From assembly GCA_017433295.1 (NCBI GenBank), contig JAFRHL010000051.1, positions 1 to 64,000 of the forward strand: a DNA stretch of 64,000 nucleotides, read 5' to 3'. This stretch comes from Eubacterium sp. Lineage in GTDB: Bacteria > Bacillota > Clostridia > Lachnospirales > Lachnospiraceae. The notes beneath the pieces are model-generated. The model searched no databases and was not told the DNA's origin. It saw only the letters and a program-made list of their open reading frames with translations. This document shows positions 32,423 to 41,464 of this stretch, piece after piece (position 1 is the stretch's first letter; each line of letters opens with the position of its first letter). The position numbers were made by a program, and so were the translations under genes.

Positions 32423-34723
32423 ATGAAACGAACAAGAACAAGCAAACGGCTGCTGTCGTGGGTGATAGCGCTGGCAATGGTAGTCGGGCTGTTGCCGGGG
32501 ATGAGCTTGACGGCGCTTGCAGATGGAACACCCGCTTACAGCGGCGGCACAGGAACAGAGGCTGACCCGTACCTCATCTCAACAGCTGATGACTGGAAGG
32601 CACTGGCTACTGCGGTCAACGGAGGAACAAACTATTCCGGCAACTATTTCAAGCAGACAGCAAATCTTGATATGAGCGGAGCAGGCAATTTAGAGCCGGT
32701 TGGCACGTTGACGGCTTCTTTTGCAGGCAATTATGACGGTTGTGGCTTTGCAATATCTGGAGCGAAGATTGAAGGAGTGTCGAGTACCGTAAGCAGACAG
32801 AAATATATGGTTGCGGGTGCCTTCGGCGTTCTTGAAGGTGGCGGCAGCGTGACAAATCTTCGGGTTAAAAATTCAGAGATTACTGCGAACACTACAGAGT
32901 ACAGTCAGGCATATGCTGGCGGCATTGCTGCTATAGTCGAAAATTTTTCCGTTACTGACTGTTGTGTAATGGATTCAACGATTAAAGCTAAGGCCACAGG
33001 TCGCGCTGCGTTTTGCGGAGGAACTGTCGGTTTTGCACAATCTAACACCGGCGAGACAACGACATTTGAGAGATGCGCATCTGAAAAGAACACAATCACT
33101 ACTGATGCCACAAATAATCAAGTGGGCTATGGGGGAGGCTTTGTAGGAGCTATTATCAATGTAAGCGGACTGACCTTCACAGACTGCTACTCCGCGAAGA
33201 ATACAATCAGTTCCTCTAATCGAACAATGAACGGTGCGTTCTGCGGCGGGCATCAATTATACGGAAACGCCACTCTTACCAATGGTTTTGTGTATGGTTG
33301 TACTGTTACAACAGGCGAAAATGGAATTGCAAGCCTGTTTGGCTACGAATCTGATTCTACTAAATATTCGGTGTCTGCTACCAACACCTATTACTATGAT
33401 ACGCAGTCACTTCCGGTTAACGCTTCGGCCACATCCGCAACTGCGGACGAAATGAAATCTCTGAAATCTTCGCTGGGAGATGCATTTTTCCAGGGTAATG
33501 ATTATCCTGTCCTGCAGCATTCCATAAGAATTGGAGTCACTGCTGAGGACAGAGTTTACGGAGAAGACGCAGAAGAGCCCAGTGTTACTGGCAACAGCAG
33601 CGATGGTACGGTAACATTCCAATACAAAACGAAGGACGCAGAGGATAGTACTTATTCCGAAACCGTTCCAACCGATGTGGGAGAATATACTGTTAAGGTC
33701 ACTGTCAAAGAAACAGATCACTTCAAGGGCGGAGAAGCTACAGCGAATTTCACCATCACAAAAGCAAATGCAACTGTCACTACCGCACCGAAAGCAAAGA
33801 CTCTTACCTATACAGGCTCCGCCCAGGAGCTTGTGACGGCAGGCAAAGCCACGGGCGGTACGATGCAGTACGCCCTCGGTAAGAATGCTACCACCGCCCC
33901 GACAGAGGGCTGGAACACATCCATTCCTAAAGAAACCAACGCCGGAACCTACTATGTCTGGTACATGGTTAAGGGCGATGCAAACCATAATGATTCGAAA
34001 GCAGCTTCTGTCAAAGTAACGATTGGTGAGAAGAAAACCAACCCGACAACTCCTACTACAACAAAGAAGCCATCTACTACACCATCAAAATCTGCTGCTA
34101 CAACAACTCAAAAGAAACAGGAAACTATTCCAGTTAAGACGAACAGGATCCTGATCCTTAAGGGAAGCCAGACAGGTTCTAAGATCACAACCAAATGGAC
34201 ACGCATACCGGATGCATCCATGTATAAGGTATACGGTTCATACTGTGGCAAGAAGATGAAGCTTCTGAAAACCATCAAAGGGAATAAAACCACGAAAGCA
34301 GCCTTTACAAAGCTGAACGGAAAGAAGCTGAATCCGAAAAAAGATTATAAGTTCCAGGTGATTGCCTATAAGAAGGTGAATGGTAAATCGAAAGCGATTG
34401 CAAAATCTTTACTCGTCCATTTCACCGGACGAAAGAATGCAAAATATACCAACGCCAAAGCCGTAAAGATCACAAAGAAGACCTATAGTTTAAAGGTTGG
34501 TAAGAAAGCGAAGATCAAAGCCAGTCTGGTTCTGGCAAATAAGAAGAAAAAAGTTCTTCCGGTATCCCATGGACCGAGATTCCGCTATGTGAGCAGCAAT
34601 AAGGCTGTGGCATCTGTAAGCAAAGGTGGTAAAATCACCGCAAAGAAAGCAGGAACCTGTACCATTTATGTTTGTGCCATAAATGGATACAGACAGAAAG
34701 TGAAGGTAACAGTAAAAAAATAA
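32423..34723 (+). CDS. Secreted Ig-like/MBG-domain surface protein
   Basis: A 766-residue exported protein. A signal peptide (about 1-33, LLSWVIALAMVVGLLPG, ALAD) is followed by a beta-rich repeat region (TADDWKALATAVNGG, AFAGNYDG-like segments), an MBG-type domain (ITKANATVTTAPKAKTLTYT), a Thr/Lys/Pro linker, and a lysine-rich C-terminal pair: a fibronectin-like and a BIG2-like Ig domain (VSSNKAVASVSKGGKITAKK). No LPxTG or membrane anchor, so it is secreted or held by charge. GGAGG precedes ATG 32423. It is unusual cargo for a mobilizable element. Confidence 0.8.
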   Translation: MKRTRTSKRLLSWVIALAMVVGLLPGMSLTALADGTPAYSGGTGTEADPYLISTADDWKALATAVNGGTNYSGNYFKQTANLDMSGAGNLEPVGTLTASFAGNYDGCGFAISGAKIEGVSSTVSRQKYMVAGAFGVLEGGGSVTNLRVKNSEITANTTEYSQAYAGGIAAIVENFSVTDCCVMDSTIKAKATGRAAFCGGTVGFAQSNTGETTTFERCASEKNTITTDATNNQVGYGGGFVGAIINVSGLTFTDCYSAKNTISSSNRTMNGAFCGGHQLYGNATLTNGFVYGCTVTTGENGIASLFGYESDSTKYSVSATNTYYYDTQSLPVNASATSATADEMKSLKSSLGDAFFQGNDYPVLQHSIRIGVTAEDRVYGEDAEEPSVTGNSSDGTVTFQYKTKDAEDSTYSETVPTDVGEYTVKVTVKETDHFKGGEATANFTITKANATVTTAPKAKTLTYTGSAQELVTAGKATGGTMQYALGKNATTAPTEGWNTSIPKETNAGTYYVWYMVKGDANHNDSKAASVKVTIGEKKTNPTTPTTTKKPSTTPSKSAATTTQKKQETIPVKTNRILILKGSQTGSKITTKWTRIPDASMYKVYGSYCGKKMKLLKTIKGNKTTKAAFTKLNGKKLNPKKDYKFQVIAYKKVNGKSKAIAKSLLVHFTGRKNAKYTNAKAVKITKKTYSLKVGKKAKIKASLVLANKKKKVLPVSHGPRFRYVSSNKAVASVSKGGKITAKKAGTCTIYVCAINGYRQKVKVTVKK

Positions 34724-34737
34724 TATATTACTATCCG

Positions 34738-34770
34738 GGCTGCCGTATTGCTATGCGGCAGCCTTCGTGT
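34738..34770 (+). terminator. Terminator after the secreted protein gene
   Basis: GGCTGCCG (34738-34745) pairs with CGGCAGCC (34756-34763), followed by TTCGTGTTTT. Confidence 0.65.
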
Positions 34771-34834
34771 TTTAGCCCAGTCCAAATGACTGGGAACCCT
34801 GTGTGACGGATACTCCACGAATTCTCTTAGCAAC

Positions 34835-34879
34835 GCTAAGAGCGCACTTCTATACATAGGCAGTATAGCTGCCATGTAT
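34835..34879 (-). other. oriT: Candidate oriT of the mobilizable element (MOBQ-like)
   Basis: Read on the - strand, a hairpin (ATACATGGCAG/CTGCCTATGTAT, 34879-34852) is followed directly by AGAAGTGCGCTCTTAGC (34851-34835). MOBQ origins of the RSF1010/R1162 type have an inverted repeat followed by a nick region like TAAATGCGCCCT or AAGTGCGCCCT; this differs from the latter at one base. A second hairpin CTCTTAGC/GCTAAGAG (34824-34842) overlaps the end. The MobA/MobL gene lies 620 bases downstream. Confidence 0.55.
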
Positions 34880-35014
34880 CGTGCGTCCTGCGGAGCTTCG
34901 TCTGGATTGACGGTTCCGGCAATCTGACAGAGAAAGCGAAATAAGTATTTCGGTCAAGGGCTCCCCTTGCGGCACACGTGCCTATCCCATTTTTAATTGA
35001 ATAATGTATAAGCC

Positions 35015-35056
35015 AAAGGGCATCAACTGAAATTAAAGGTTGGTGCCTTTTGTTTT
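35015..35056 (+). terminator. Leader hairpin before the mobilization genes
   Basis: AAAGGGCATCAAC (35015-35027) and GTTGGTGCCTTTT (35039-35051) pair with two wobbles, followed by GTTTTG. It could attenuate the mobilization operon. Confidence 0.55.
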
Positions 35057-35162
35057 GTCCATTACCACATGGATGCCGCTTTATATTCACAATCCGGAAT
35101 GAGCCTGCAGACAGACACATGCCGGATTATTTAATTTGTCGTAAGACAGGAAGGAGAAAAGC

Positions 35163-35498
35163 ATGGAAAACAGGAAGAATATTAGAAACGAAACACTTGA
35201 TGATCTGCAGAAAGATATTAAAAAAACAGAACAGCAGATTGATGTAGAGGAGCACCGGATGAATCTCGCCAGACAAAAGATGAAGAAAGCAGAAAGAAAA
35301 GCCAGAAACCACAGGCTGATTGTCACCGGAGCAGAACTGGAGAGAGTATTGCCGGAGATTAAAAGTCTGACAGAAGCAGAGTTGAAAGTTCTGTTGGATA
35401 TGGTTTCCCATATACCGGAAGTTCGTGACCAATCACTATGGATGGCAGAATACTCCGCAAGTCGTCGTCTGGAAAAAGGTTCAGAAAGGGAGCAGTAA
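35163..35498 (+). CDS. DUF3847 mobilization accessory protein
   Basis: A 111-residue DUF3847-type protein: a coiled-coil first half (LDDLQKDIKKTEQQIDVEEH, ARQKMKKAERKARNHRL) then VTGAELERVLPEIKSLTEAE. Genes of this family regularly precede MobA/MobL relaxase genes in Clostridia elements. Its stop overlaps the relaxase start as TAATG, so the two are coupled. It is probably a relaxosome accessory or DNA-binding protein. The start has GGAAGGAGAAAAGC upstream. Confidence 0.78.
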   Translation: MENRKNIRNETLDDLQKDIKKTEQQIDVEEHRMNLARQKMKKAERKARNHRLIVTGAELERVLPEIKSLTEAELKVLLDMVSHIPEVRDQSLWMAEYSASRRLEKGSEREQ

Positions 35499-37117
35499 TG
35501 TCCCTCTATCATTTCTCTGTCAAACAGGTTTCCAGGGGAAAAGGACAGTCTGTCCTGAACTCTGCAGCCTATATATCCGGACAGAAGCTTCACAGTGATT
35601 ATTATGAGCAGACTTACAATTTCACAAAAAAGGGCGGCGTGCTCTATACGGAAATAATGCTGCCTGACTATGTACCGGAATCCTTCTCTGACCGTGAAAC
35701 ACTATGGAATCAAGTGGAACATGCTGAAAAAGGGAAGAAGGCTCAGCTGGCCTATTCCTTTGATATTGCCCTGCAGAATGAGCTGACCATTGATGAGAAT
35801 ATCAGTCTGGCCAGGAAATTCTGCAGGGAACAGTTTGTGGCAAGGGGGATGATCGTAGATATGGCGGTGCATGAAGGGCATTCTGATGATCCGGCGATGG
35901 CAGATAATCCTCATTTCCATGTACTTATCCCAATCCGGCCAATGAAGGAAGATGGCACATGGGGAAACAAACAAAGAAGGGAATATCTGCTTGATGAAGA
36001 TGGAAACCGTGTCCGTGACAATAATGGAAAATACATTTTCAAGGCAGTATCCACCACAGGATGGAATTCGCCGGAATTACTGGAGGAATGGCGCCAGGTA
36101 TGGGCGGAAAAGGTTAATACAAAATTCCAGGAGAATGGGCTGGTAGCCAGAATTGACCATCGCTCTTTTGAAAAACAGGGAATTGAACTGATCCCCACAA
36201 TCCATGAAGGATATGAAGTCCGGGCTATGGAGAAGAAGGGGATTCGGACTATAGTTGGAGACCTGAATCGGGAGATCCGTTCTCTTAACCGGATATGGAT
36301 TCAGATCAAAGAGTCCATCCACTGGGCAAAGACCTTCCAGGAAGAAGTCAGTGCAGAAATCTACCGTCGGAAAAATCCAACAATCATTGATAGCCTCAGG
36401 GATTATTATGACCGACGTAATTCTGTAGCAGACACATACCGATATGGCCGTGGTAAAGCGCATCTGACCAATCTGAAAGAATTCTCTGAAGTGATCAGCT
36501 ATCTGACAGCAAAACAGATTACCACCATCGAAGAGCTTAACGGGAAAATAGAAGAACTGTATATAATAGTAGACGGATTAAGGGCAGAAACGAAATCCCG
36601 GAGAGCAGAGATCAGCCAGTACAGGGAGCTTCTTGATTATGACAGGAAGATGAACAAACTTCAGCCAGTCATAGATAAGTACAATTCGATCTTCTTTAAA
36701 AGTTCAAAAAAGAAATACTATGCGGAGCACAAGAAAGAAATCGACCTGTACCGTATGTGTGAAAGAAGGCTTAAACCATACCGAAATGATAAAGGACAGC
36801 TTCCTCTATCGGAATGGAAGAATCATCAGGTAGAATTGTCCAAATTAAATGATGGAACTTACACGGAACTCATTCCTTATGAAGAAGAACTGGAGATGGT
36901 CAGGAAAGTCAGGAACTGTATCGACATTATGCATGACGACAAACAGCAGAGCCAGCCGGACAGCACCGGGCGGACAGAAGAAAAATTGAAGCCTGTGCAG
37001 CAACAGGGAGAGAAGGGGTCGGTCCTTGTTAAATTGAACCGCAATAAGGAGAATATCCAGAGACAGAAGAATAGTCCTGGAAAAAAGAATGTAAGAAGGA
37101 GAGAGGTGGGTAGATAA
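35498..37117 (+). CDS. mobA: MobA/MobL-family relaxase
   Basis: A 539-residue relaxase. The N-terminus has FSVKQVSRGKGQSVLNSAAY and SGQKLHSDYYEQTYNF, with candidate catalytic tyrosines, and NPHFHVLIPIRPM (near residue 139) supplies the metal-binding histidines. The C-terminal half is helical and basic, with a charged disordered end. It would nick the element's oriT and lead the strand into a helper's channel. It is coupled to the DUF3847 gene by a TAATG overlap. The ICE's own virD4 is split by this very element, so the needed coupling protein must come from elsewhere. Confidence 0.92.
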   Translation: MSLYHFSVKQVSRGKGQSVLNSAAYISGQKLHSDYYEQTYNFTKKGGVLYTEIMLPDYVPESFSDRETLWNQVEHAEKGKKAQLAYSFDIALQNELTIDENISLARKFCREQFVARGMIVDMAVHEGHSDDPAMADNPHFHVLIPIRPMKEDGTWGNKQRREYLLDEDGNRVRDNNGKYIFKAVSTTGWNSPELLEEWRQVWAEKVNTKFQENGLVARIDHRSFEKQGIELIPTIHEGYEVRAMEKKGIRTIVGDLNREIRSLNRIWIQIKESIHWAKTFQEEVSAEIYRRKNPTIIDSLRDYYDRRNSVADTYRYGRGKAHLTNLKEFSEVISYLTAKQITTIEELNGKIEELYIIVDGLRAETKSRRAEISQYRELLDYDRKMNKLQPVIDKYNSIFFKSSKKKYYAEHKKEIDLYRMCERRLKPYRNDKGQLPLSEWKNHQVELSKLNDGTYTELIPYEEELEMVRKVRNCIDIMHDDKQQSQPDSTGRTEEKLKPVQQQGEKGSVLVKLNRNKENIQRQKNSPGKKNVRRREVGR

Positions 37118-37236
37118 GAATCAAATCTGCAAATAGCATTTGATTTATTGCGCAATCACTAATAAATGTGTGATATACTTCTTTTACAATATTATCAAAA
37201 ATAACAAAAACAGTAGATTGATTTGAGGTTTTTAAA

Positions 37237-38289
37237 ATGGGAAAATTATTTAGTGTTCCACCGGATAAAAATAAAATAGAGATAAGAAAAGTAATAAATA
37301 AAATGCTTTCTGAAGCAAGAAACAGAGCAAAGCCAAAGGTATGTATTATGTGTGGAAAAATGAAAACAAGTTTTTGTAAATCACACTCCGTGCCTCAAAT
37401 GGTTCTGCGCTCAATAGCTGATAATGGTATAGTTTTACAAGCTTCAGCTGCACTGGGTGTTGATGAAGAAATAATTGATATCGAAAATGGTGTAGGTAAG
37501 TCGGGAACATTCAACTATATATGTAACGATTGTGATGGAGTCTTTTTTCAGGATTATGAAAATCCAGATAATATTATTCTGCAACCTACTGATAAAATGC
37601 TTGCTGAAATCGCTGTAAAAAACTTTTTGCTTCAGTTAAGTAAAAGAGCTATAGAGATGGAATTGCTTAAAATTAACCAAAGAGAATTTAATGCATTTGA
37701 AAATCTCGAAATCGGATTGAATATCAAAGAAATAGATTATTTTGAGTTTGAATCTGAAGTCAAATTCCATAAACATATTGCAGATCATAATTTGAAAGGA
37801 GGATATCAGATTGTATTATGGAAAGTATTACCATACAAAGTACCTATTGCTATGCAAAGTGCTATTGCAATAACTAAAGATATAGAAGGGAATGAAATTA
37901 ATAATATCTATGATTTGGATCCTAATGTAAGAATGCAATATATCCATTTGGCAATATTTCCTCTTGATAGTAAAAGCGTTATTATAGCATTCTATCATAA
38001 ACGTGATAAGAGATATAGAAGGTTACGTCACCAAATAAATAGTATGTCTGATGATGAGGTCTTAAAGTATATTAATTTTTTGGTATTTAAGTATACTGAG
38101 AATTATTATATTGCAAAAAGCATAAAAAATGAAATAGACACCAATGAGTATCTGCAAGGATTAAGCCAGGAAAGTGACGAACAGCCTAAATTAGGTCTTT
38201 TAGGATCAGAAAATCATTATGGAATAGGATATACTCCTGTAAATAGCAATGATATACCAAATTTTTTAGCAAAGGAATGGGCTGTCTAA
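37237..38289 (+). CDS. HNH-like zinc-motif protein, AT-rich cargo
   Basis: A 350-residue protein. The start has CIMCGKMKTSFCKSHSVPQM (about 36-55), a CxxC followed by C-x-SH-x2-P as in HNH-like nucleases, and a second pair CNDC (about 96-99) before DGVFFQDYE. The rest is alpha/beta with no clear domain. The DNA is much more AT-rich than its neighbours and uses different codons, so it came from another genome. A restriction or phage-defence nuclease is the best guess. It has weak upstream signals and stands alone. Confidence 0.55.
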   Translation: MGKLFSVPPDKNKIEIRKVINKMLSEARNRAKPKVCIMCGKMKTSFCKSHSVPQMVLRSIADNGIVLQASAALGVDEEIIDIENGVGKSGTFNYICNDCDGVFFQDYENPDNIILQPTDKMLAEIAVKNFLLQLSKRAIEMELLKINQREFNAFENLEIGLNIKEIDYFEFESEVKFHKHIADHNLKGGYQIVLWKVLPYKVPIAMQSAIAITKDIEGNEINNIYDLDPNVRMQYIHLAIFPLDSKSVIIAFYHKRDKRYRRLRHQINSMSDDEVLKYINFLVFKYTENYYIAKSIKNEIDTNEYLQGLSQESDEQPKLGLLGSENHYGIGYTPVNSNDIPNFLAKEWAV

Positions 38290-38365
38290 AGAACATTTTA
38301 CAAAGTAGAAATCTTACTGTTATGTAAACCATGTGTTAAATGGATTTAAAAAGAAAATTCCCAAC

Positions 38366-38399
38366 AGCGATTATCTGTAACAGGATAGTCGCTTTTTTT
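38366..38399 (+). terminator. Hairpin before the primase gene
   Basis: AGCGATTATC (38366-38375) pairs with GATAGTCGCT (38384-38393), followed by TTTTTTC. The same hairpin, with the gene start behind it, is copied at 54742. Confidence 0.8.
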
Positions 38400-38424
38400 C
38401 GTCTGCAGAAGAAAGGAGAAATCA

Positions 38425-40320
38425 ATGCATTATTCGGAGGAACAGATTAAGAAGGCAAAGTCGGTTGACCTTTCAGAGTTTTTAAGATCACGGGGAGAAC
38501 AATTAATAAAAAGTGGTCGGGAATACCGCTGGGCTGTCCATGACAGCCTGACAGTCAGGGAGAACAGGTGGTTTCAGCATAGCCGGGGAGTCGGTGGCGG
38601 CCCCATTGATTTTGTAATGGAATTCTATGGCCTTACCTTCCCGGAAGCGATGAAGATGCTGACCGGTGAGGACAGACGGCAGAAGGCGGAGGATGCCCCG
38701 GGGAAGAGCATCCCCGCCCCTTTGCCTGAGTTCCGGCTTCCAAAAAGAAACAGGGACGAAAAAAGGGTATTGGAGTATCTGACAAATGAAAGGGGGTTAA
38801 ATGAAGATCTGGTGCTGCAGTTCATTGGCAGTGGTGAGATCTATGAAGATGAAAGACACCATAACGTTGTATTCGTAGGGAAAGATCCCAATGGCATTCC
38901 TGCTTATGCTCATTATCGAGGGACTGGAGAAAAAAAGTTCCGGGGAGACGTAACAGGATCAGTGAAGGATTATGGGTTCTGTTACAGGGGAGGGGGAGAA
39001 AAACTATATGTCTTTGAGGCCCCGATTGACATGCTGTCTTTTATCCAGCTTTTCCCGAATGACTGGGAGAAGGAGAATTACCTGAGCCTGGGCGGTACAT
39101 CTGACCGGGCACTGACAGCTTTTCTTTCTGCCAGCCCACAGATCACTTCTGTTTTCCTCTGTCTTGATAATGATAAAGCAGGAAACGAGGCCTGCGGTAA
39201 ACTGCTTTCGACCTTTGAAGGTCGCAAAAGGGTAATCCGACTAAAGCCAGCTTTAAAAGACTGGAATGAAATCCTTTGTGAAAGAGAATCCGAAAAGGAC
39301 TTAAGCCCGATCATAGAAACAGTCATTCTGAAGGTTCCGGAAGAGGAAGAGATCGTACCAATGATTTGTTATGAGGACGTGGAGCAGACGAGTGTGGACT
39401 GGTTATGGTTCCCATACATCCCGTTCGGGAAGCTAACAATCATCCAGGGCAATCCCGGTGAGGGAAAGACATATCTGGCCATGAAGCTGGCCGCAGCCTG
39501 CACGAACCGGAAGTATCTCCCGAATATGGAAGAGATCGAACCGTTCAAAGTGATCTATCAGACTGCGGAGGATGGAGCTGGTGACACAATTAAGCCGAGA
39601 CTGAAAGAGTGCGAAGCGGACCTGTCCAAAGTGCTGATCATTGATGAGACAGAGACGCCCTTGACATTAACGGATGAGCGGATTGAGAGAGCTATCCGTC
39701 AAAATCAGGTGAAGCTTCTAATCATCGATCCTGTGCAGGCCTTTATCGGACCTGATGTAGATATGAACAGGGCAAATGAAGTCCGTCCGGTTTTCAGGAA
39801 GCTGGGAATGATCGCTGATAAGACCGGATGCGCCATCGTTCTAATCGGGCACCTGAACAAAGCATCCGGTGCACAGAGCACCTACCGGGGATTAGGCTCT
39901 ATCGACATCATGGCTGCAGTAAGGAGCCTGCTATTTATCGGAAAGGTAAAAAAAGACCCAACGACCAGAGTACTGATCCATGAGAAAAGCTCCCTTGCTC
40001 CACCTGGTGAGACGATTGCTTTTAAGCTGGGAGATGAAGGCGGATTCCGGTGGATAGGAGGATATGATATCAATGCTGACGATCTGCTGAATGGAAAAGA
40101 AGGTAGGAAGGTAGAAACAAAACTGGAACGAGGGACAAAGCTTATCGAGGGACTGCTGGTAGAAAGAAAGGTCATCTCTCTAAAAGAACTGCAGGAGAAA
40201 GCAACAGAGCTGAATATATCACCCAGGACAATGAGGGATGTCAGGAGACGAATGGGCGACCGTCTGGAGTATGGAAAAGGGGAGGGAAGAGAAAATACCA
40301 TCCGGTTGAAAACACAATAA
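38425..40320 (+). CDS. Primase-helicase: DUF3991/toprim plus RecA-like ATPase
   Basis: A 631-residue replication protein. Residues about 1-95 resemble the DNA-binding start of CHC2/DUF3991 primases without the zinc cysteines. A toprim domain (about 190-270) has FEAPIDMLS and CLDNDKAG, the metal-binding E and DxD. The C-terminal RecA-like ATPase has Walker A GNPGEGKT (about 343-350), Walker B LLIIDPVQAF and GHLNKASGAQSTYRGLGS. It probably primes and unwinds the element's DNA, allowing replication of the circle. GAAAGGAG precedes ATG 38425. Confidence 0.85.
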   Translation: MHYSEEQIKKAKSVDLSEFLRSRGEQLIKSGREYRWAVHDSLTVRENRWFQHSRGVGGGPIDFVMEFYGLTFPEAMKMLTGEDRRQKAEDAPGKSIPAPLPEFRLPKRNRDEKRVLEYLTNERGLNEDLVLQFIGSGEIYEDERHHNVVFVGKDPNGIPAYAHYRGTGEKKFRGDVTGSVKDYGFCYRGGGEKLYVFEAPIDMLSFIQLFPNDWEKENYLSLGGTSDRALTAFLSASPQITSVFLCLDNDKAGNEACGKLLSTFEGRKRVIRLKPALKDWNEILCERESEKDLSPIIETVILKVPEEEEIVPMICYEDVEQTSVDWLWFPYIPFGKLTIIQGNPGEGKTYLAMKLAAACTNRKYLPNMEEIEPFKVIYQTAEDGAGDTIKPRLKECEADLSKVLIIDETETPLTLTDERIERAIRQNQVKLLIIDPVQAFIGPDVDMNRANEVRPVFRKLGMIADKTGCAIVLIGHLNKASGAQSTYRGLGSIDIMAAVRSLLFIGKVKKDPTTRVLIHEKSSLAPPGETIAFKLGDEGGFRWIGGYDINADDLLNGKEGRKVETKLERGTKLIEGLLVERKVISLKELQEKATELNISPRTMRDVRRRMGDRLEYGKGEGRENTIRLKTQ

Positions 40321-40338
40321 GTGAAGGGCATACAGGAA

Positions 40339-40368
40339 GCGGCAGCTAATAATATTTTAGTCTGCCGC
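40339..40368. terminator. Bidirectional terminator between primase and toxin genes
   Basis: GCGGCAG (40339-40345) and CTGCCGC (40362-40368) flank an AT-rich loop between converging genes. Confidence 0.6.
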
Positions 40369-40400
40369 TCATGTTTTCCATCTACGGGATTGATACTACA

Positions 40401-40679
40401 TTACATTTTGAAAAGGTCAGAATGGGTGCCTGTATCCACTAAAGTAAGGGTAAGAATATCATTCTCAATAAGATAGATCAACAGCCAGTCGGGCTTGATA
40501 TGGCACTCACGAAATCCGGCATAATTCCCTTTTAATTCATGGTCATGATGTTTCTTTTCAAGGGGAATACCCTGGCGGAGCTTATCAACGATATCATCCA
40601 GAAGAGATATATCCATACCACGCTTTTTCATTAGCTTATATCCCTTTTTATAAGCTGATGTGAATTTTACCTGGTACAT
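40401..40679 (-). CDS. yafQ: YafQ-family mRNA interferase toxin
   Basis: A 92-residue RelE-superfamily toxin of the YafQ type: start YQVKFTSAYKKGYKLMKKRG, then HELKGNYAGFRECHIKPDWL and YLIENDILTLTLVDTGTHSDLF, the usual YafQ core and end (the family uses C-terminal His and Asp). It cleaves mRNA in the ribosome. The start is one base from the antitoxin gene's stop, so the pair is coupled. It probably stabilises the mobilizable element. Confidence 0.9.
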   Translation of the reverse strand: MYQVKFTSAYKKGYKLMKKRGMDISLLDDIVDKLRQGIPLEKKHHDHELKGNYAGFRECHIKPDWLLIYLIENDILTLTLVDTGTHSDLFKM

Positions 40680-40680
40680 A

Positions 40681-40953
40681 TTAATCCTCCAGAGCCTTTT
40701 TCAGTTCTTCCATGCTGGTATACCCTTTGATGTCAGGGTCAGAGGAGATCCTTCTGGCTTCAGCCATGGCATCAAGTGTTTTCTGATTATATTGAGGAAC
40801 TTCCACAGGGAAAGGAAGCCCGCCTCGAAGAATACACTGATGAAGGAAAAGATTCACAGCAGTGGACATATCAAGACCAAGGTCTTTAAAAAGAGAAATT
40901 GCCTGTTTTTTAATATCAGCATCAATACGAACTTGCGTTGGAGCTGTTGCCAT
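40681..40953 (-). CDS. dinJ: DinJ/RelB-family antitoxin
   Basis: A 90-residue ribbon-helix-helix antitoxin: TQVRIDADIKKQAISLFKDL, GLDMSTAVNLFLHQCILRGG, then the toxin-binding tail. I start it at ATG 40953 (ATAPTQ), 5 bases after AAGGTGGTG, instead of 4 codons earlier. It neutralises YafQ and represses its operon. The pair lies between the primase and TnpW. Confidence 0.9.
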   Translation of the reverse strand: MATAPTQVRIDADIKKQAISLFKDLGLDMSTAVNLFLHQCILRGGLPFPVEVPQYNQKTLDAMAEARRISSDPDIKGYTSMEELKKALED

Positions 40954-41072
40954 ATTAATCACCACCTTTCAATTACTAGAATAAGCTTTTTGGTATACAA
41001 TGTCAATCATTTTGCAAATTATTATAGCATTTCATCATGAATACATAGTTTATGTAAAGGGATATTTGGTAA

Positions 41073-41139
41073 GGTGGCAGACTAATCAGAGAAAGTGGCA
41101 GGATTCTATAGATACCTTAAAGCCTGCCACCCTGCCACC
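41073..41139. repeat. Double inverted repeat (GTGGCAG twice, CTGCCAC twice)
   Basis: GGTGGCAG (41073-41080), GTGGCAGG (41095-41102), CCTGCCACC (41123-41131) and CCTGCCACC (41131-41139) give nested arms that can pair in two ways. It lies before tnpW near the right end of the mobilizable element and may be a regulatory hairpin or a recombinase-related site. Confidence 0.5.
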
Positions 41140-41217
41140 AAAACTCTTTAATCTAAATTTATCAATATAGTTCTGATAAGGCTAAGCCTTGTTTTATTGC
41201 AGAAGGGAGAAAAATAC

Positions 41218-41406
41218 ATGACAGAAACTAAAGGAGAAGAAAAAATAACCACCCAAACTGAACCATCTGATCAGCCGATTTTGCCTATAAGGGTTGGGAA
41301 AACGACCTACACGGTCAGACTGCACTTTAGTGAGAACAGCAGGGAAACAATGGAAGAAAAAGTTAAAAAACTGATTCGAAGGGATATTCAGGAAGAAAAC
41401 TTCTAA
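41218..41406 (+). CDS. tnpW: TnpW-family transposon protein
   Basis: A 62-residue protein of the TnpW type: ILPIRVGKTTYTVRLHFSEN, then ETMEEKVKKLIRRDI. TnpW is a small protein found in Tn4451-type elements; its role is not established. I start it at ATG 41218, 8 bases after GGGAG. It is the last gene before the right junction at 41464. Confidence 0.78.
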   Translation: MTETKGEEKITTQTEPSDQPILPIRVGKTTYTVRLHFSENSRETMEEKVKKLIRRDIQEENF

Positions 41407-41464
41407 AAAGATACCCTTTTCGTGCGAAAATTTACCTTTTTCTAACCTAATTCACTTGCCCGAA

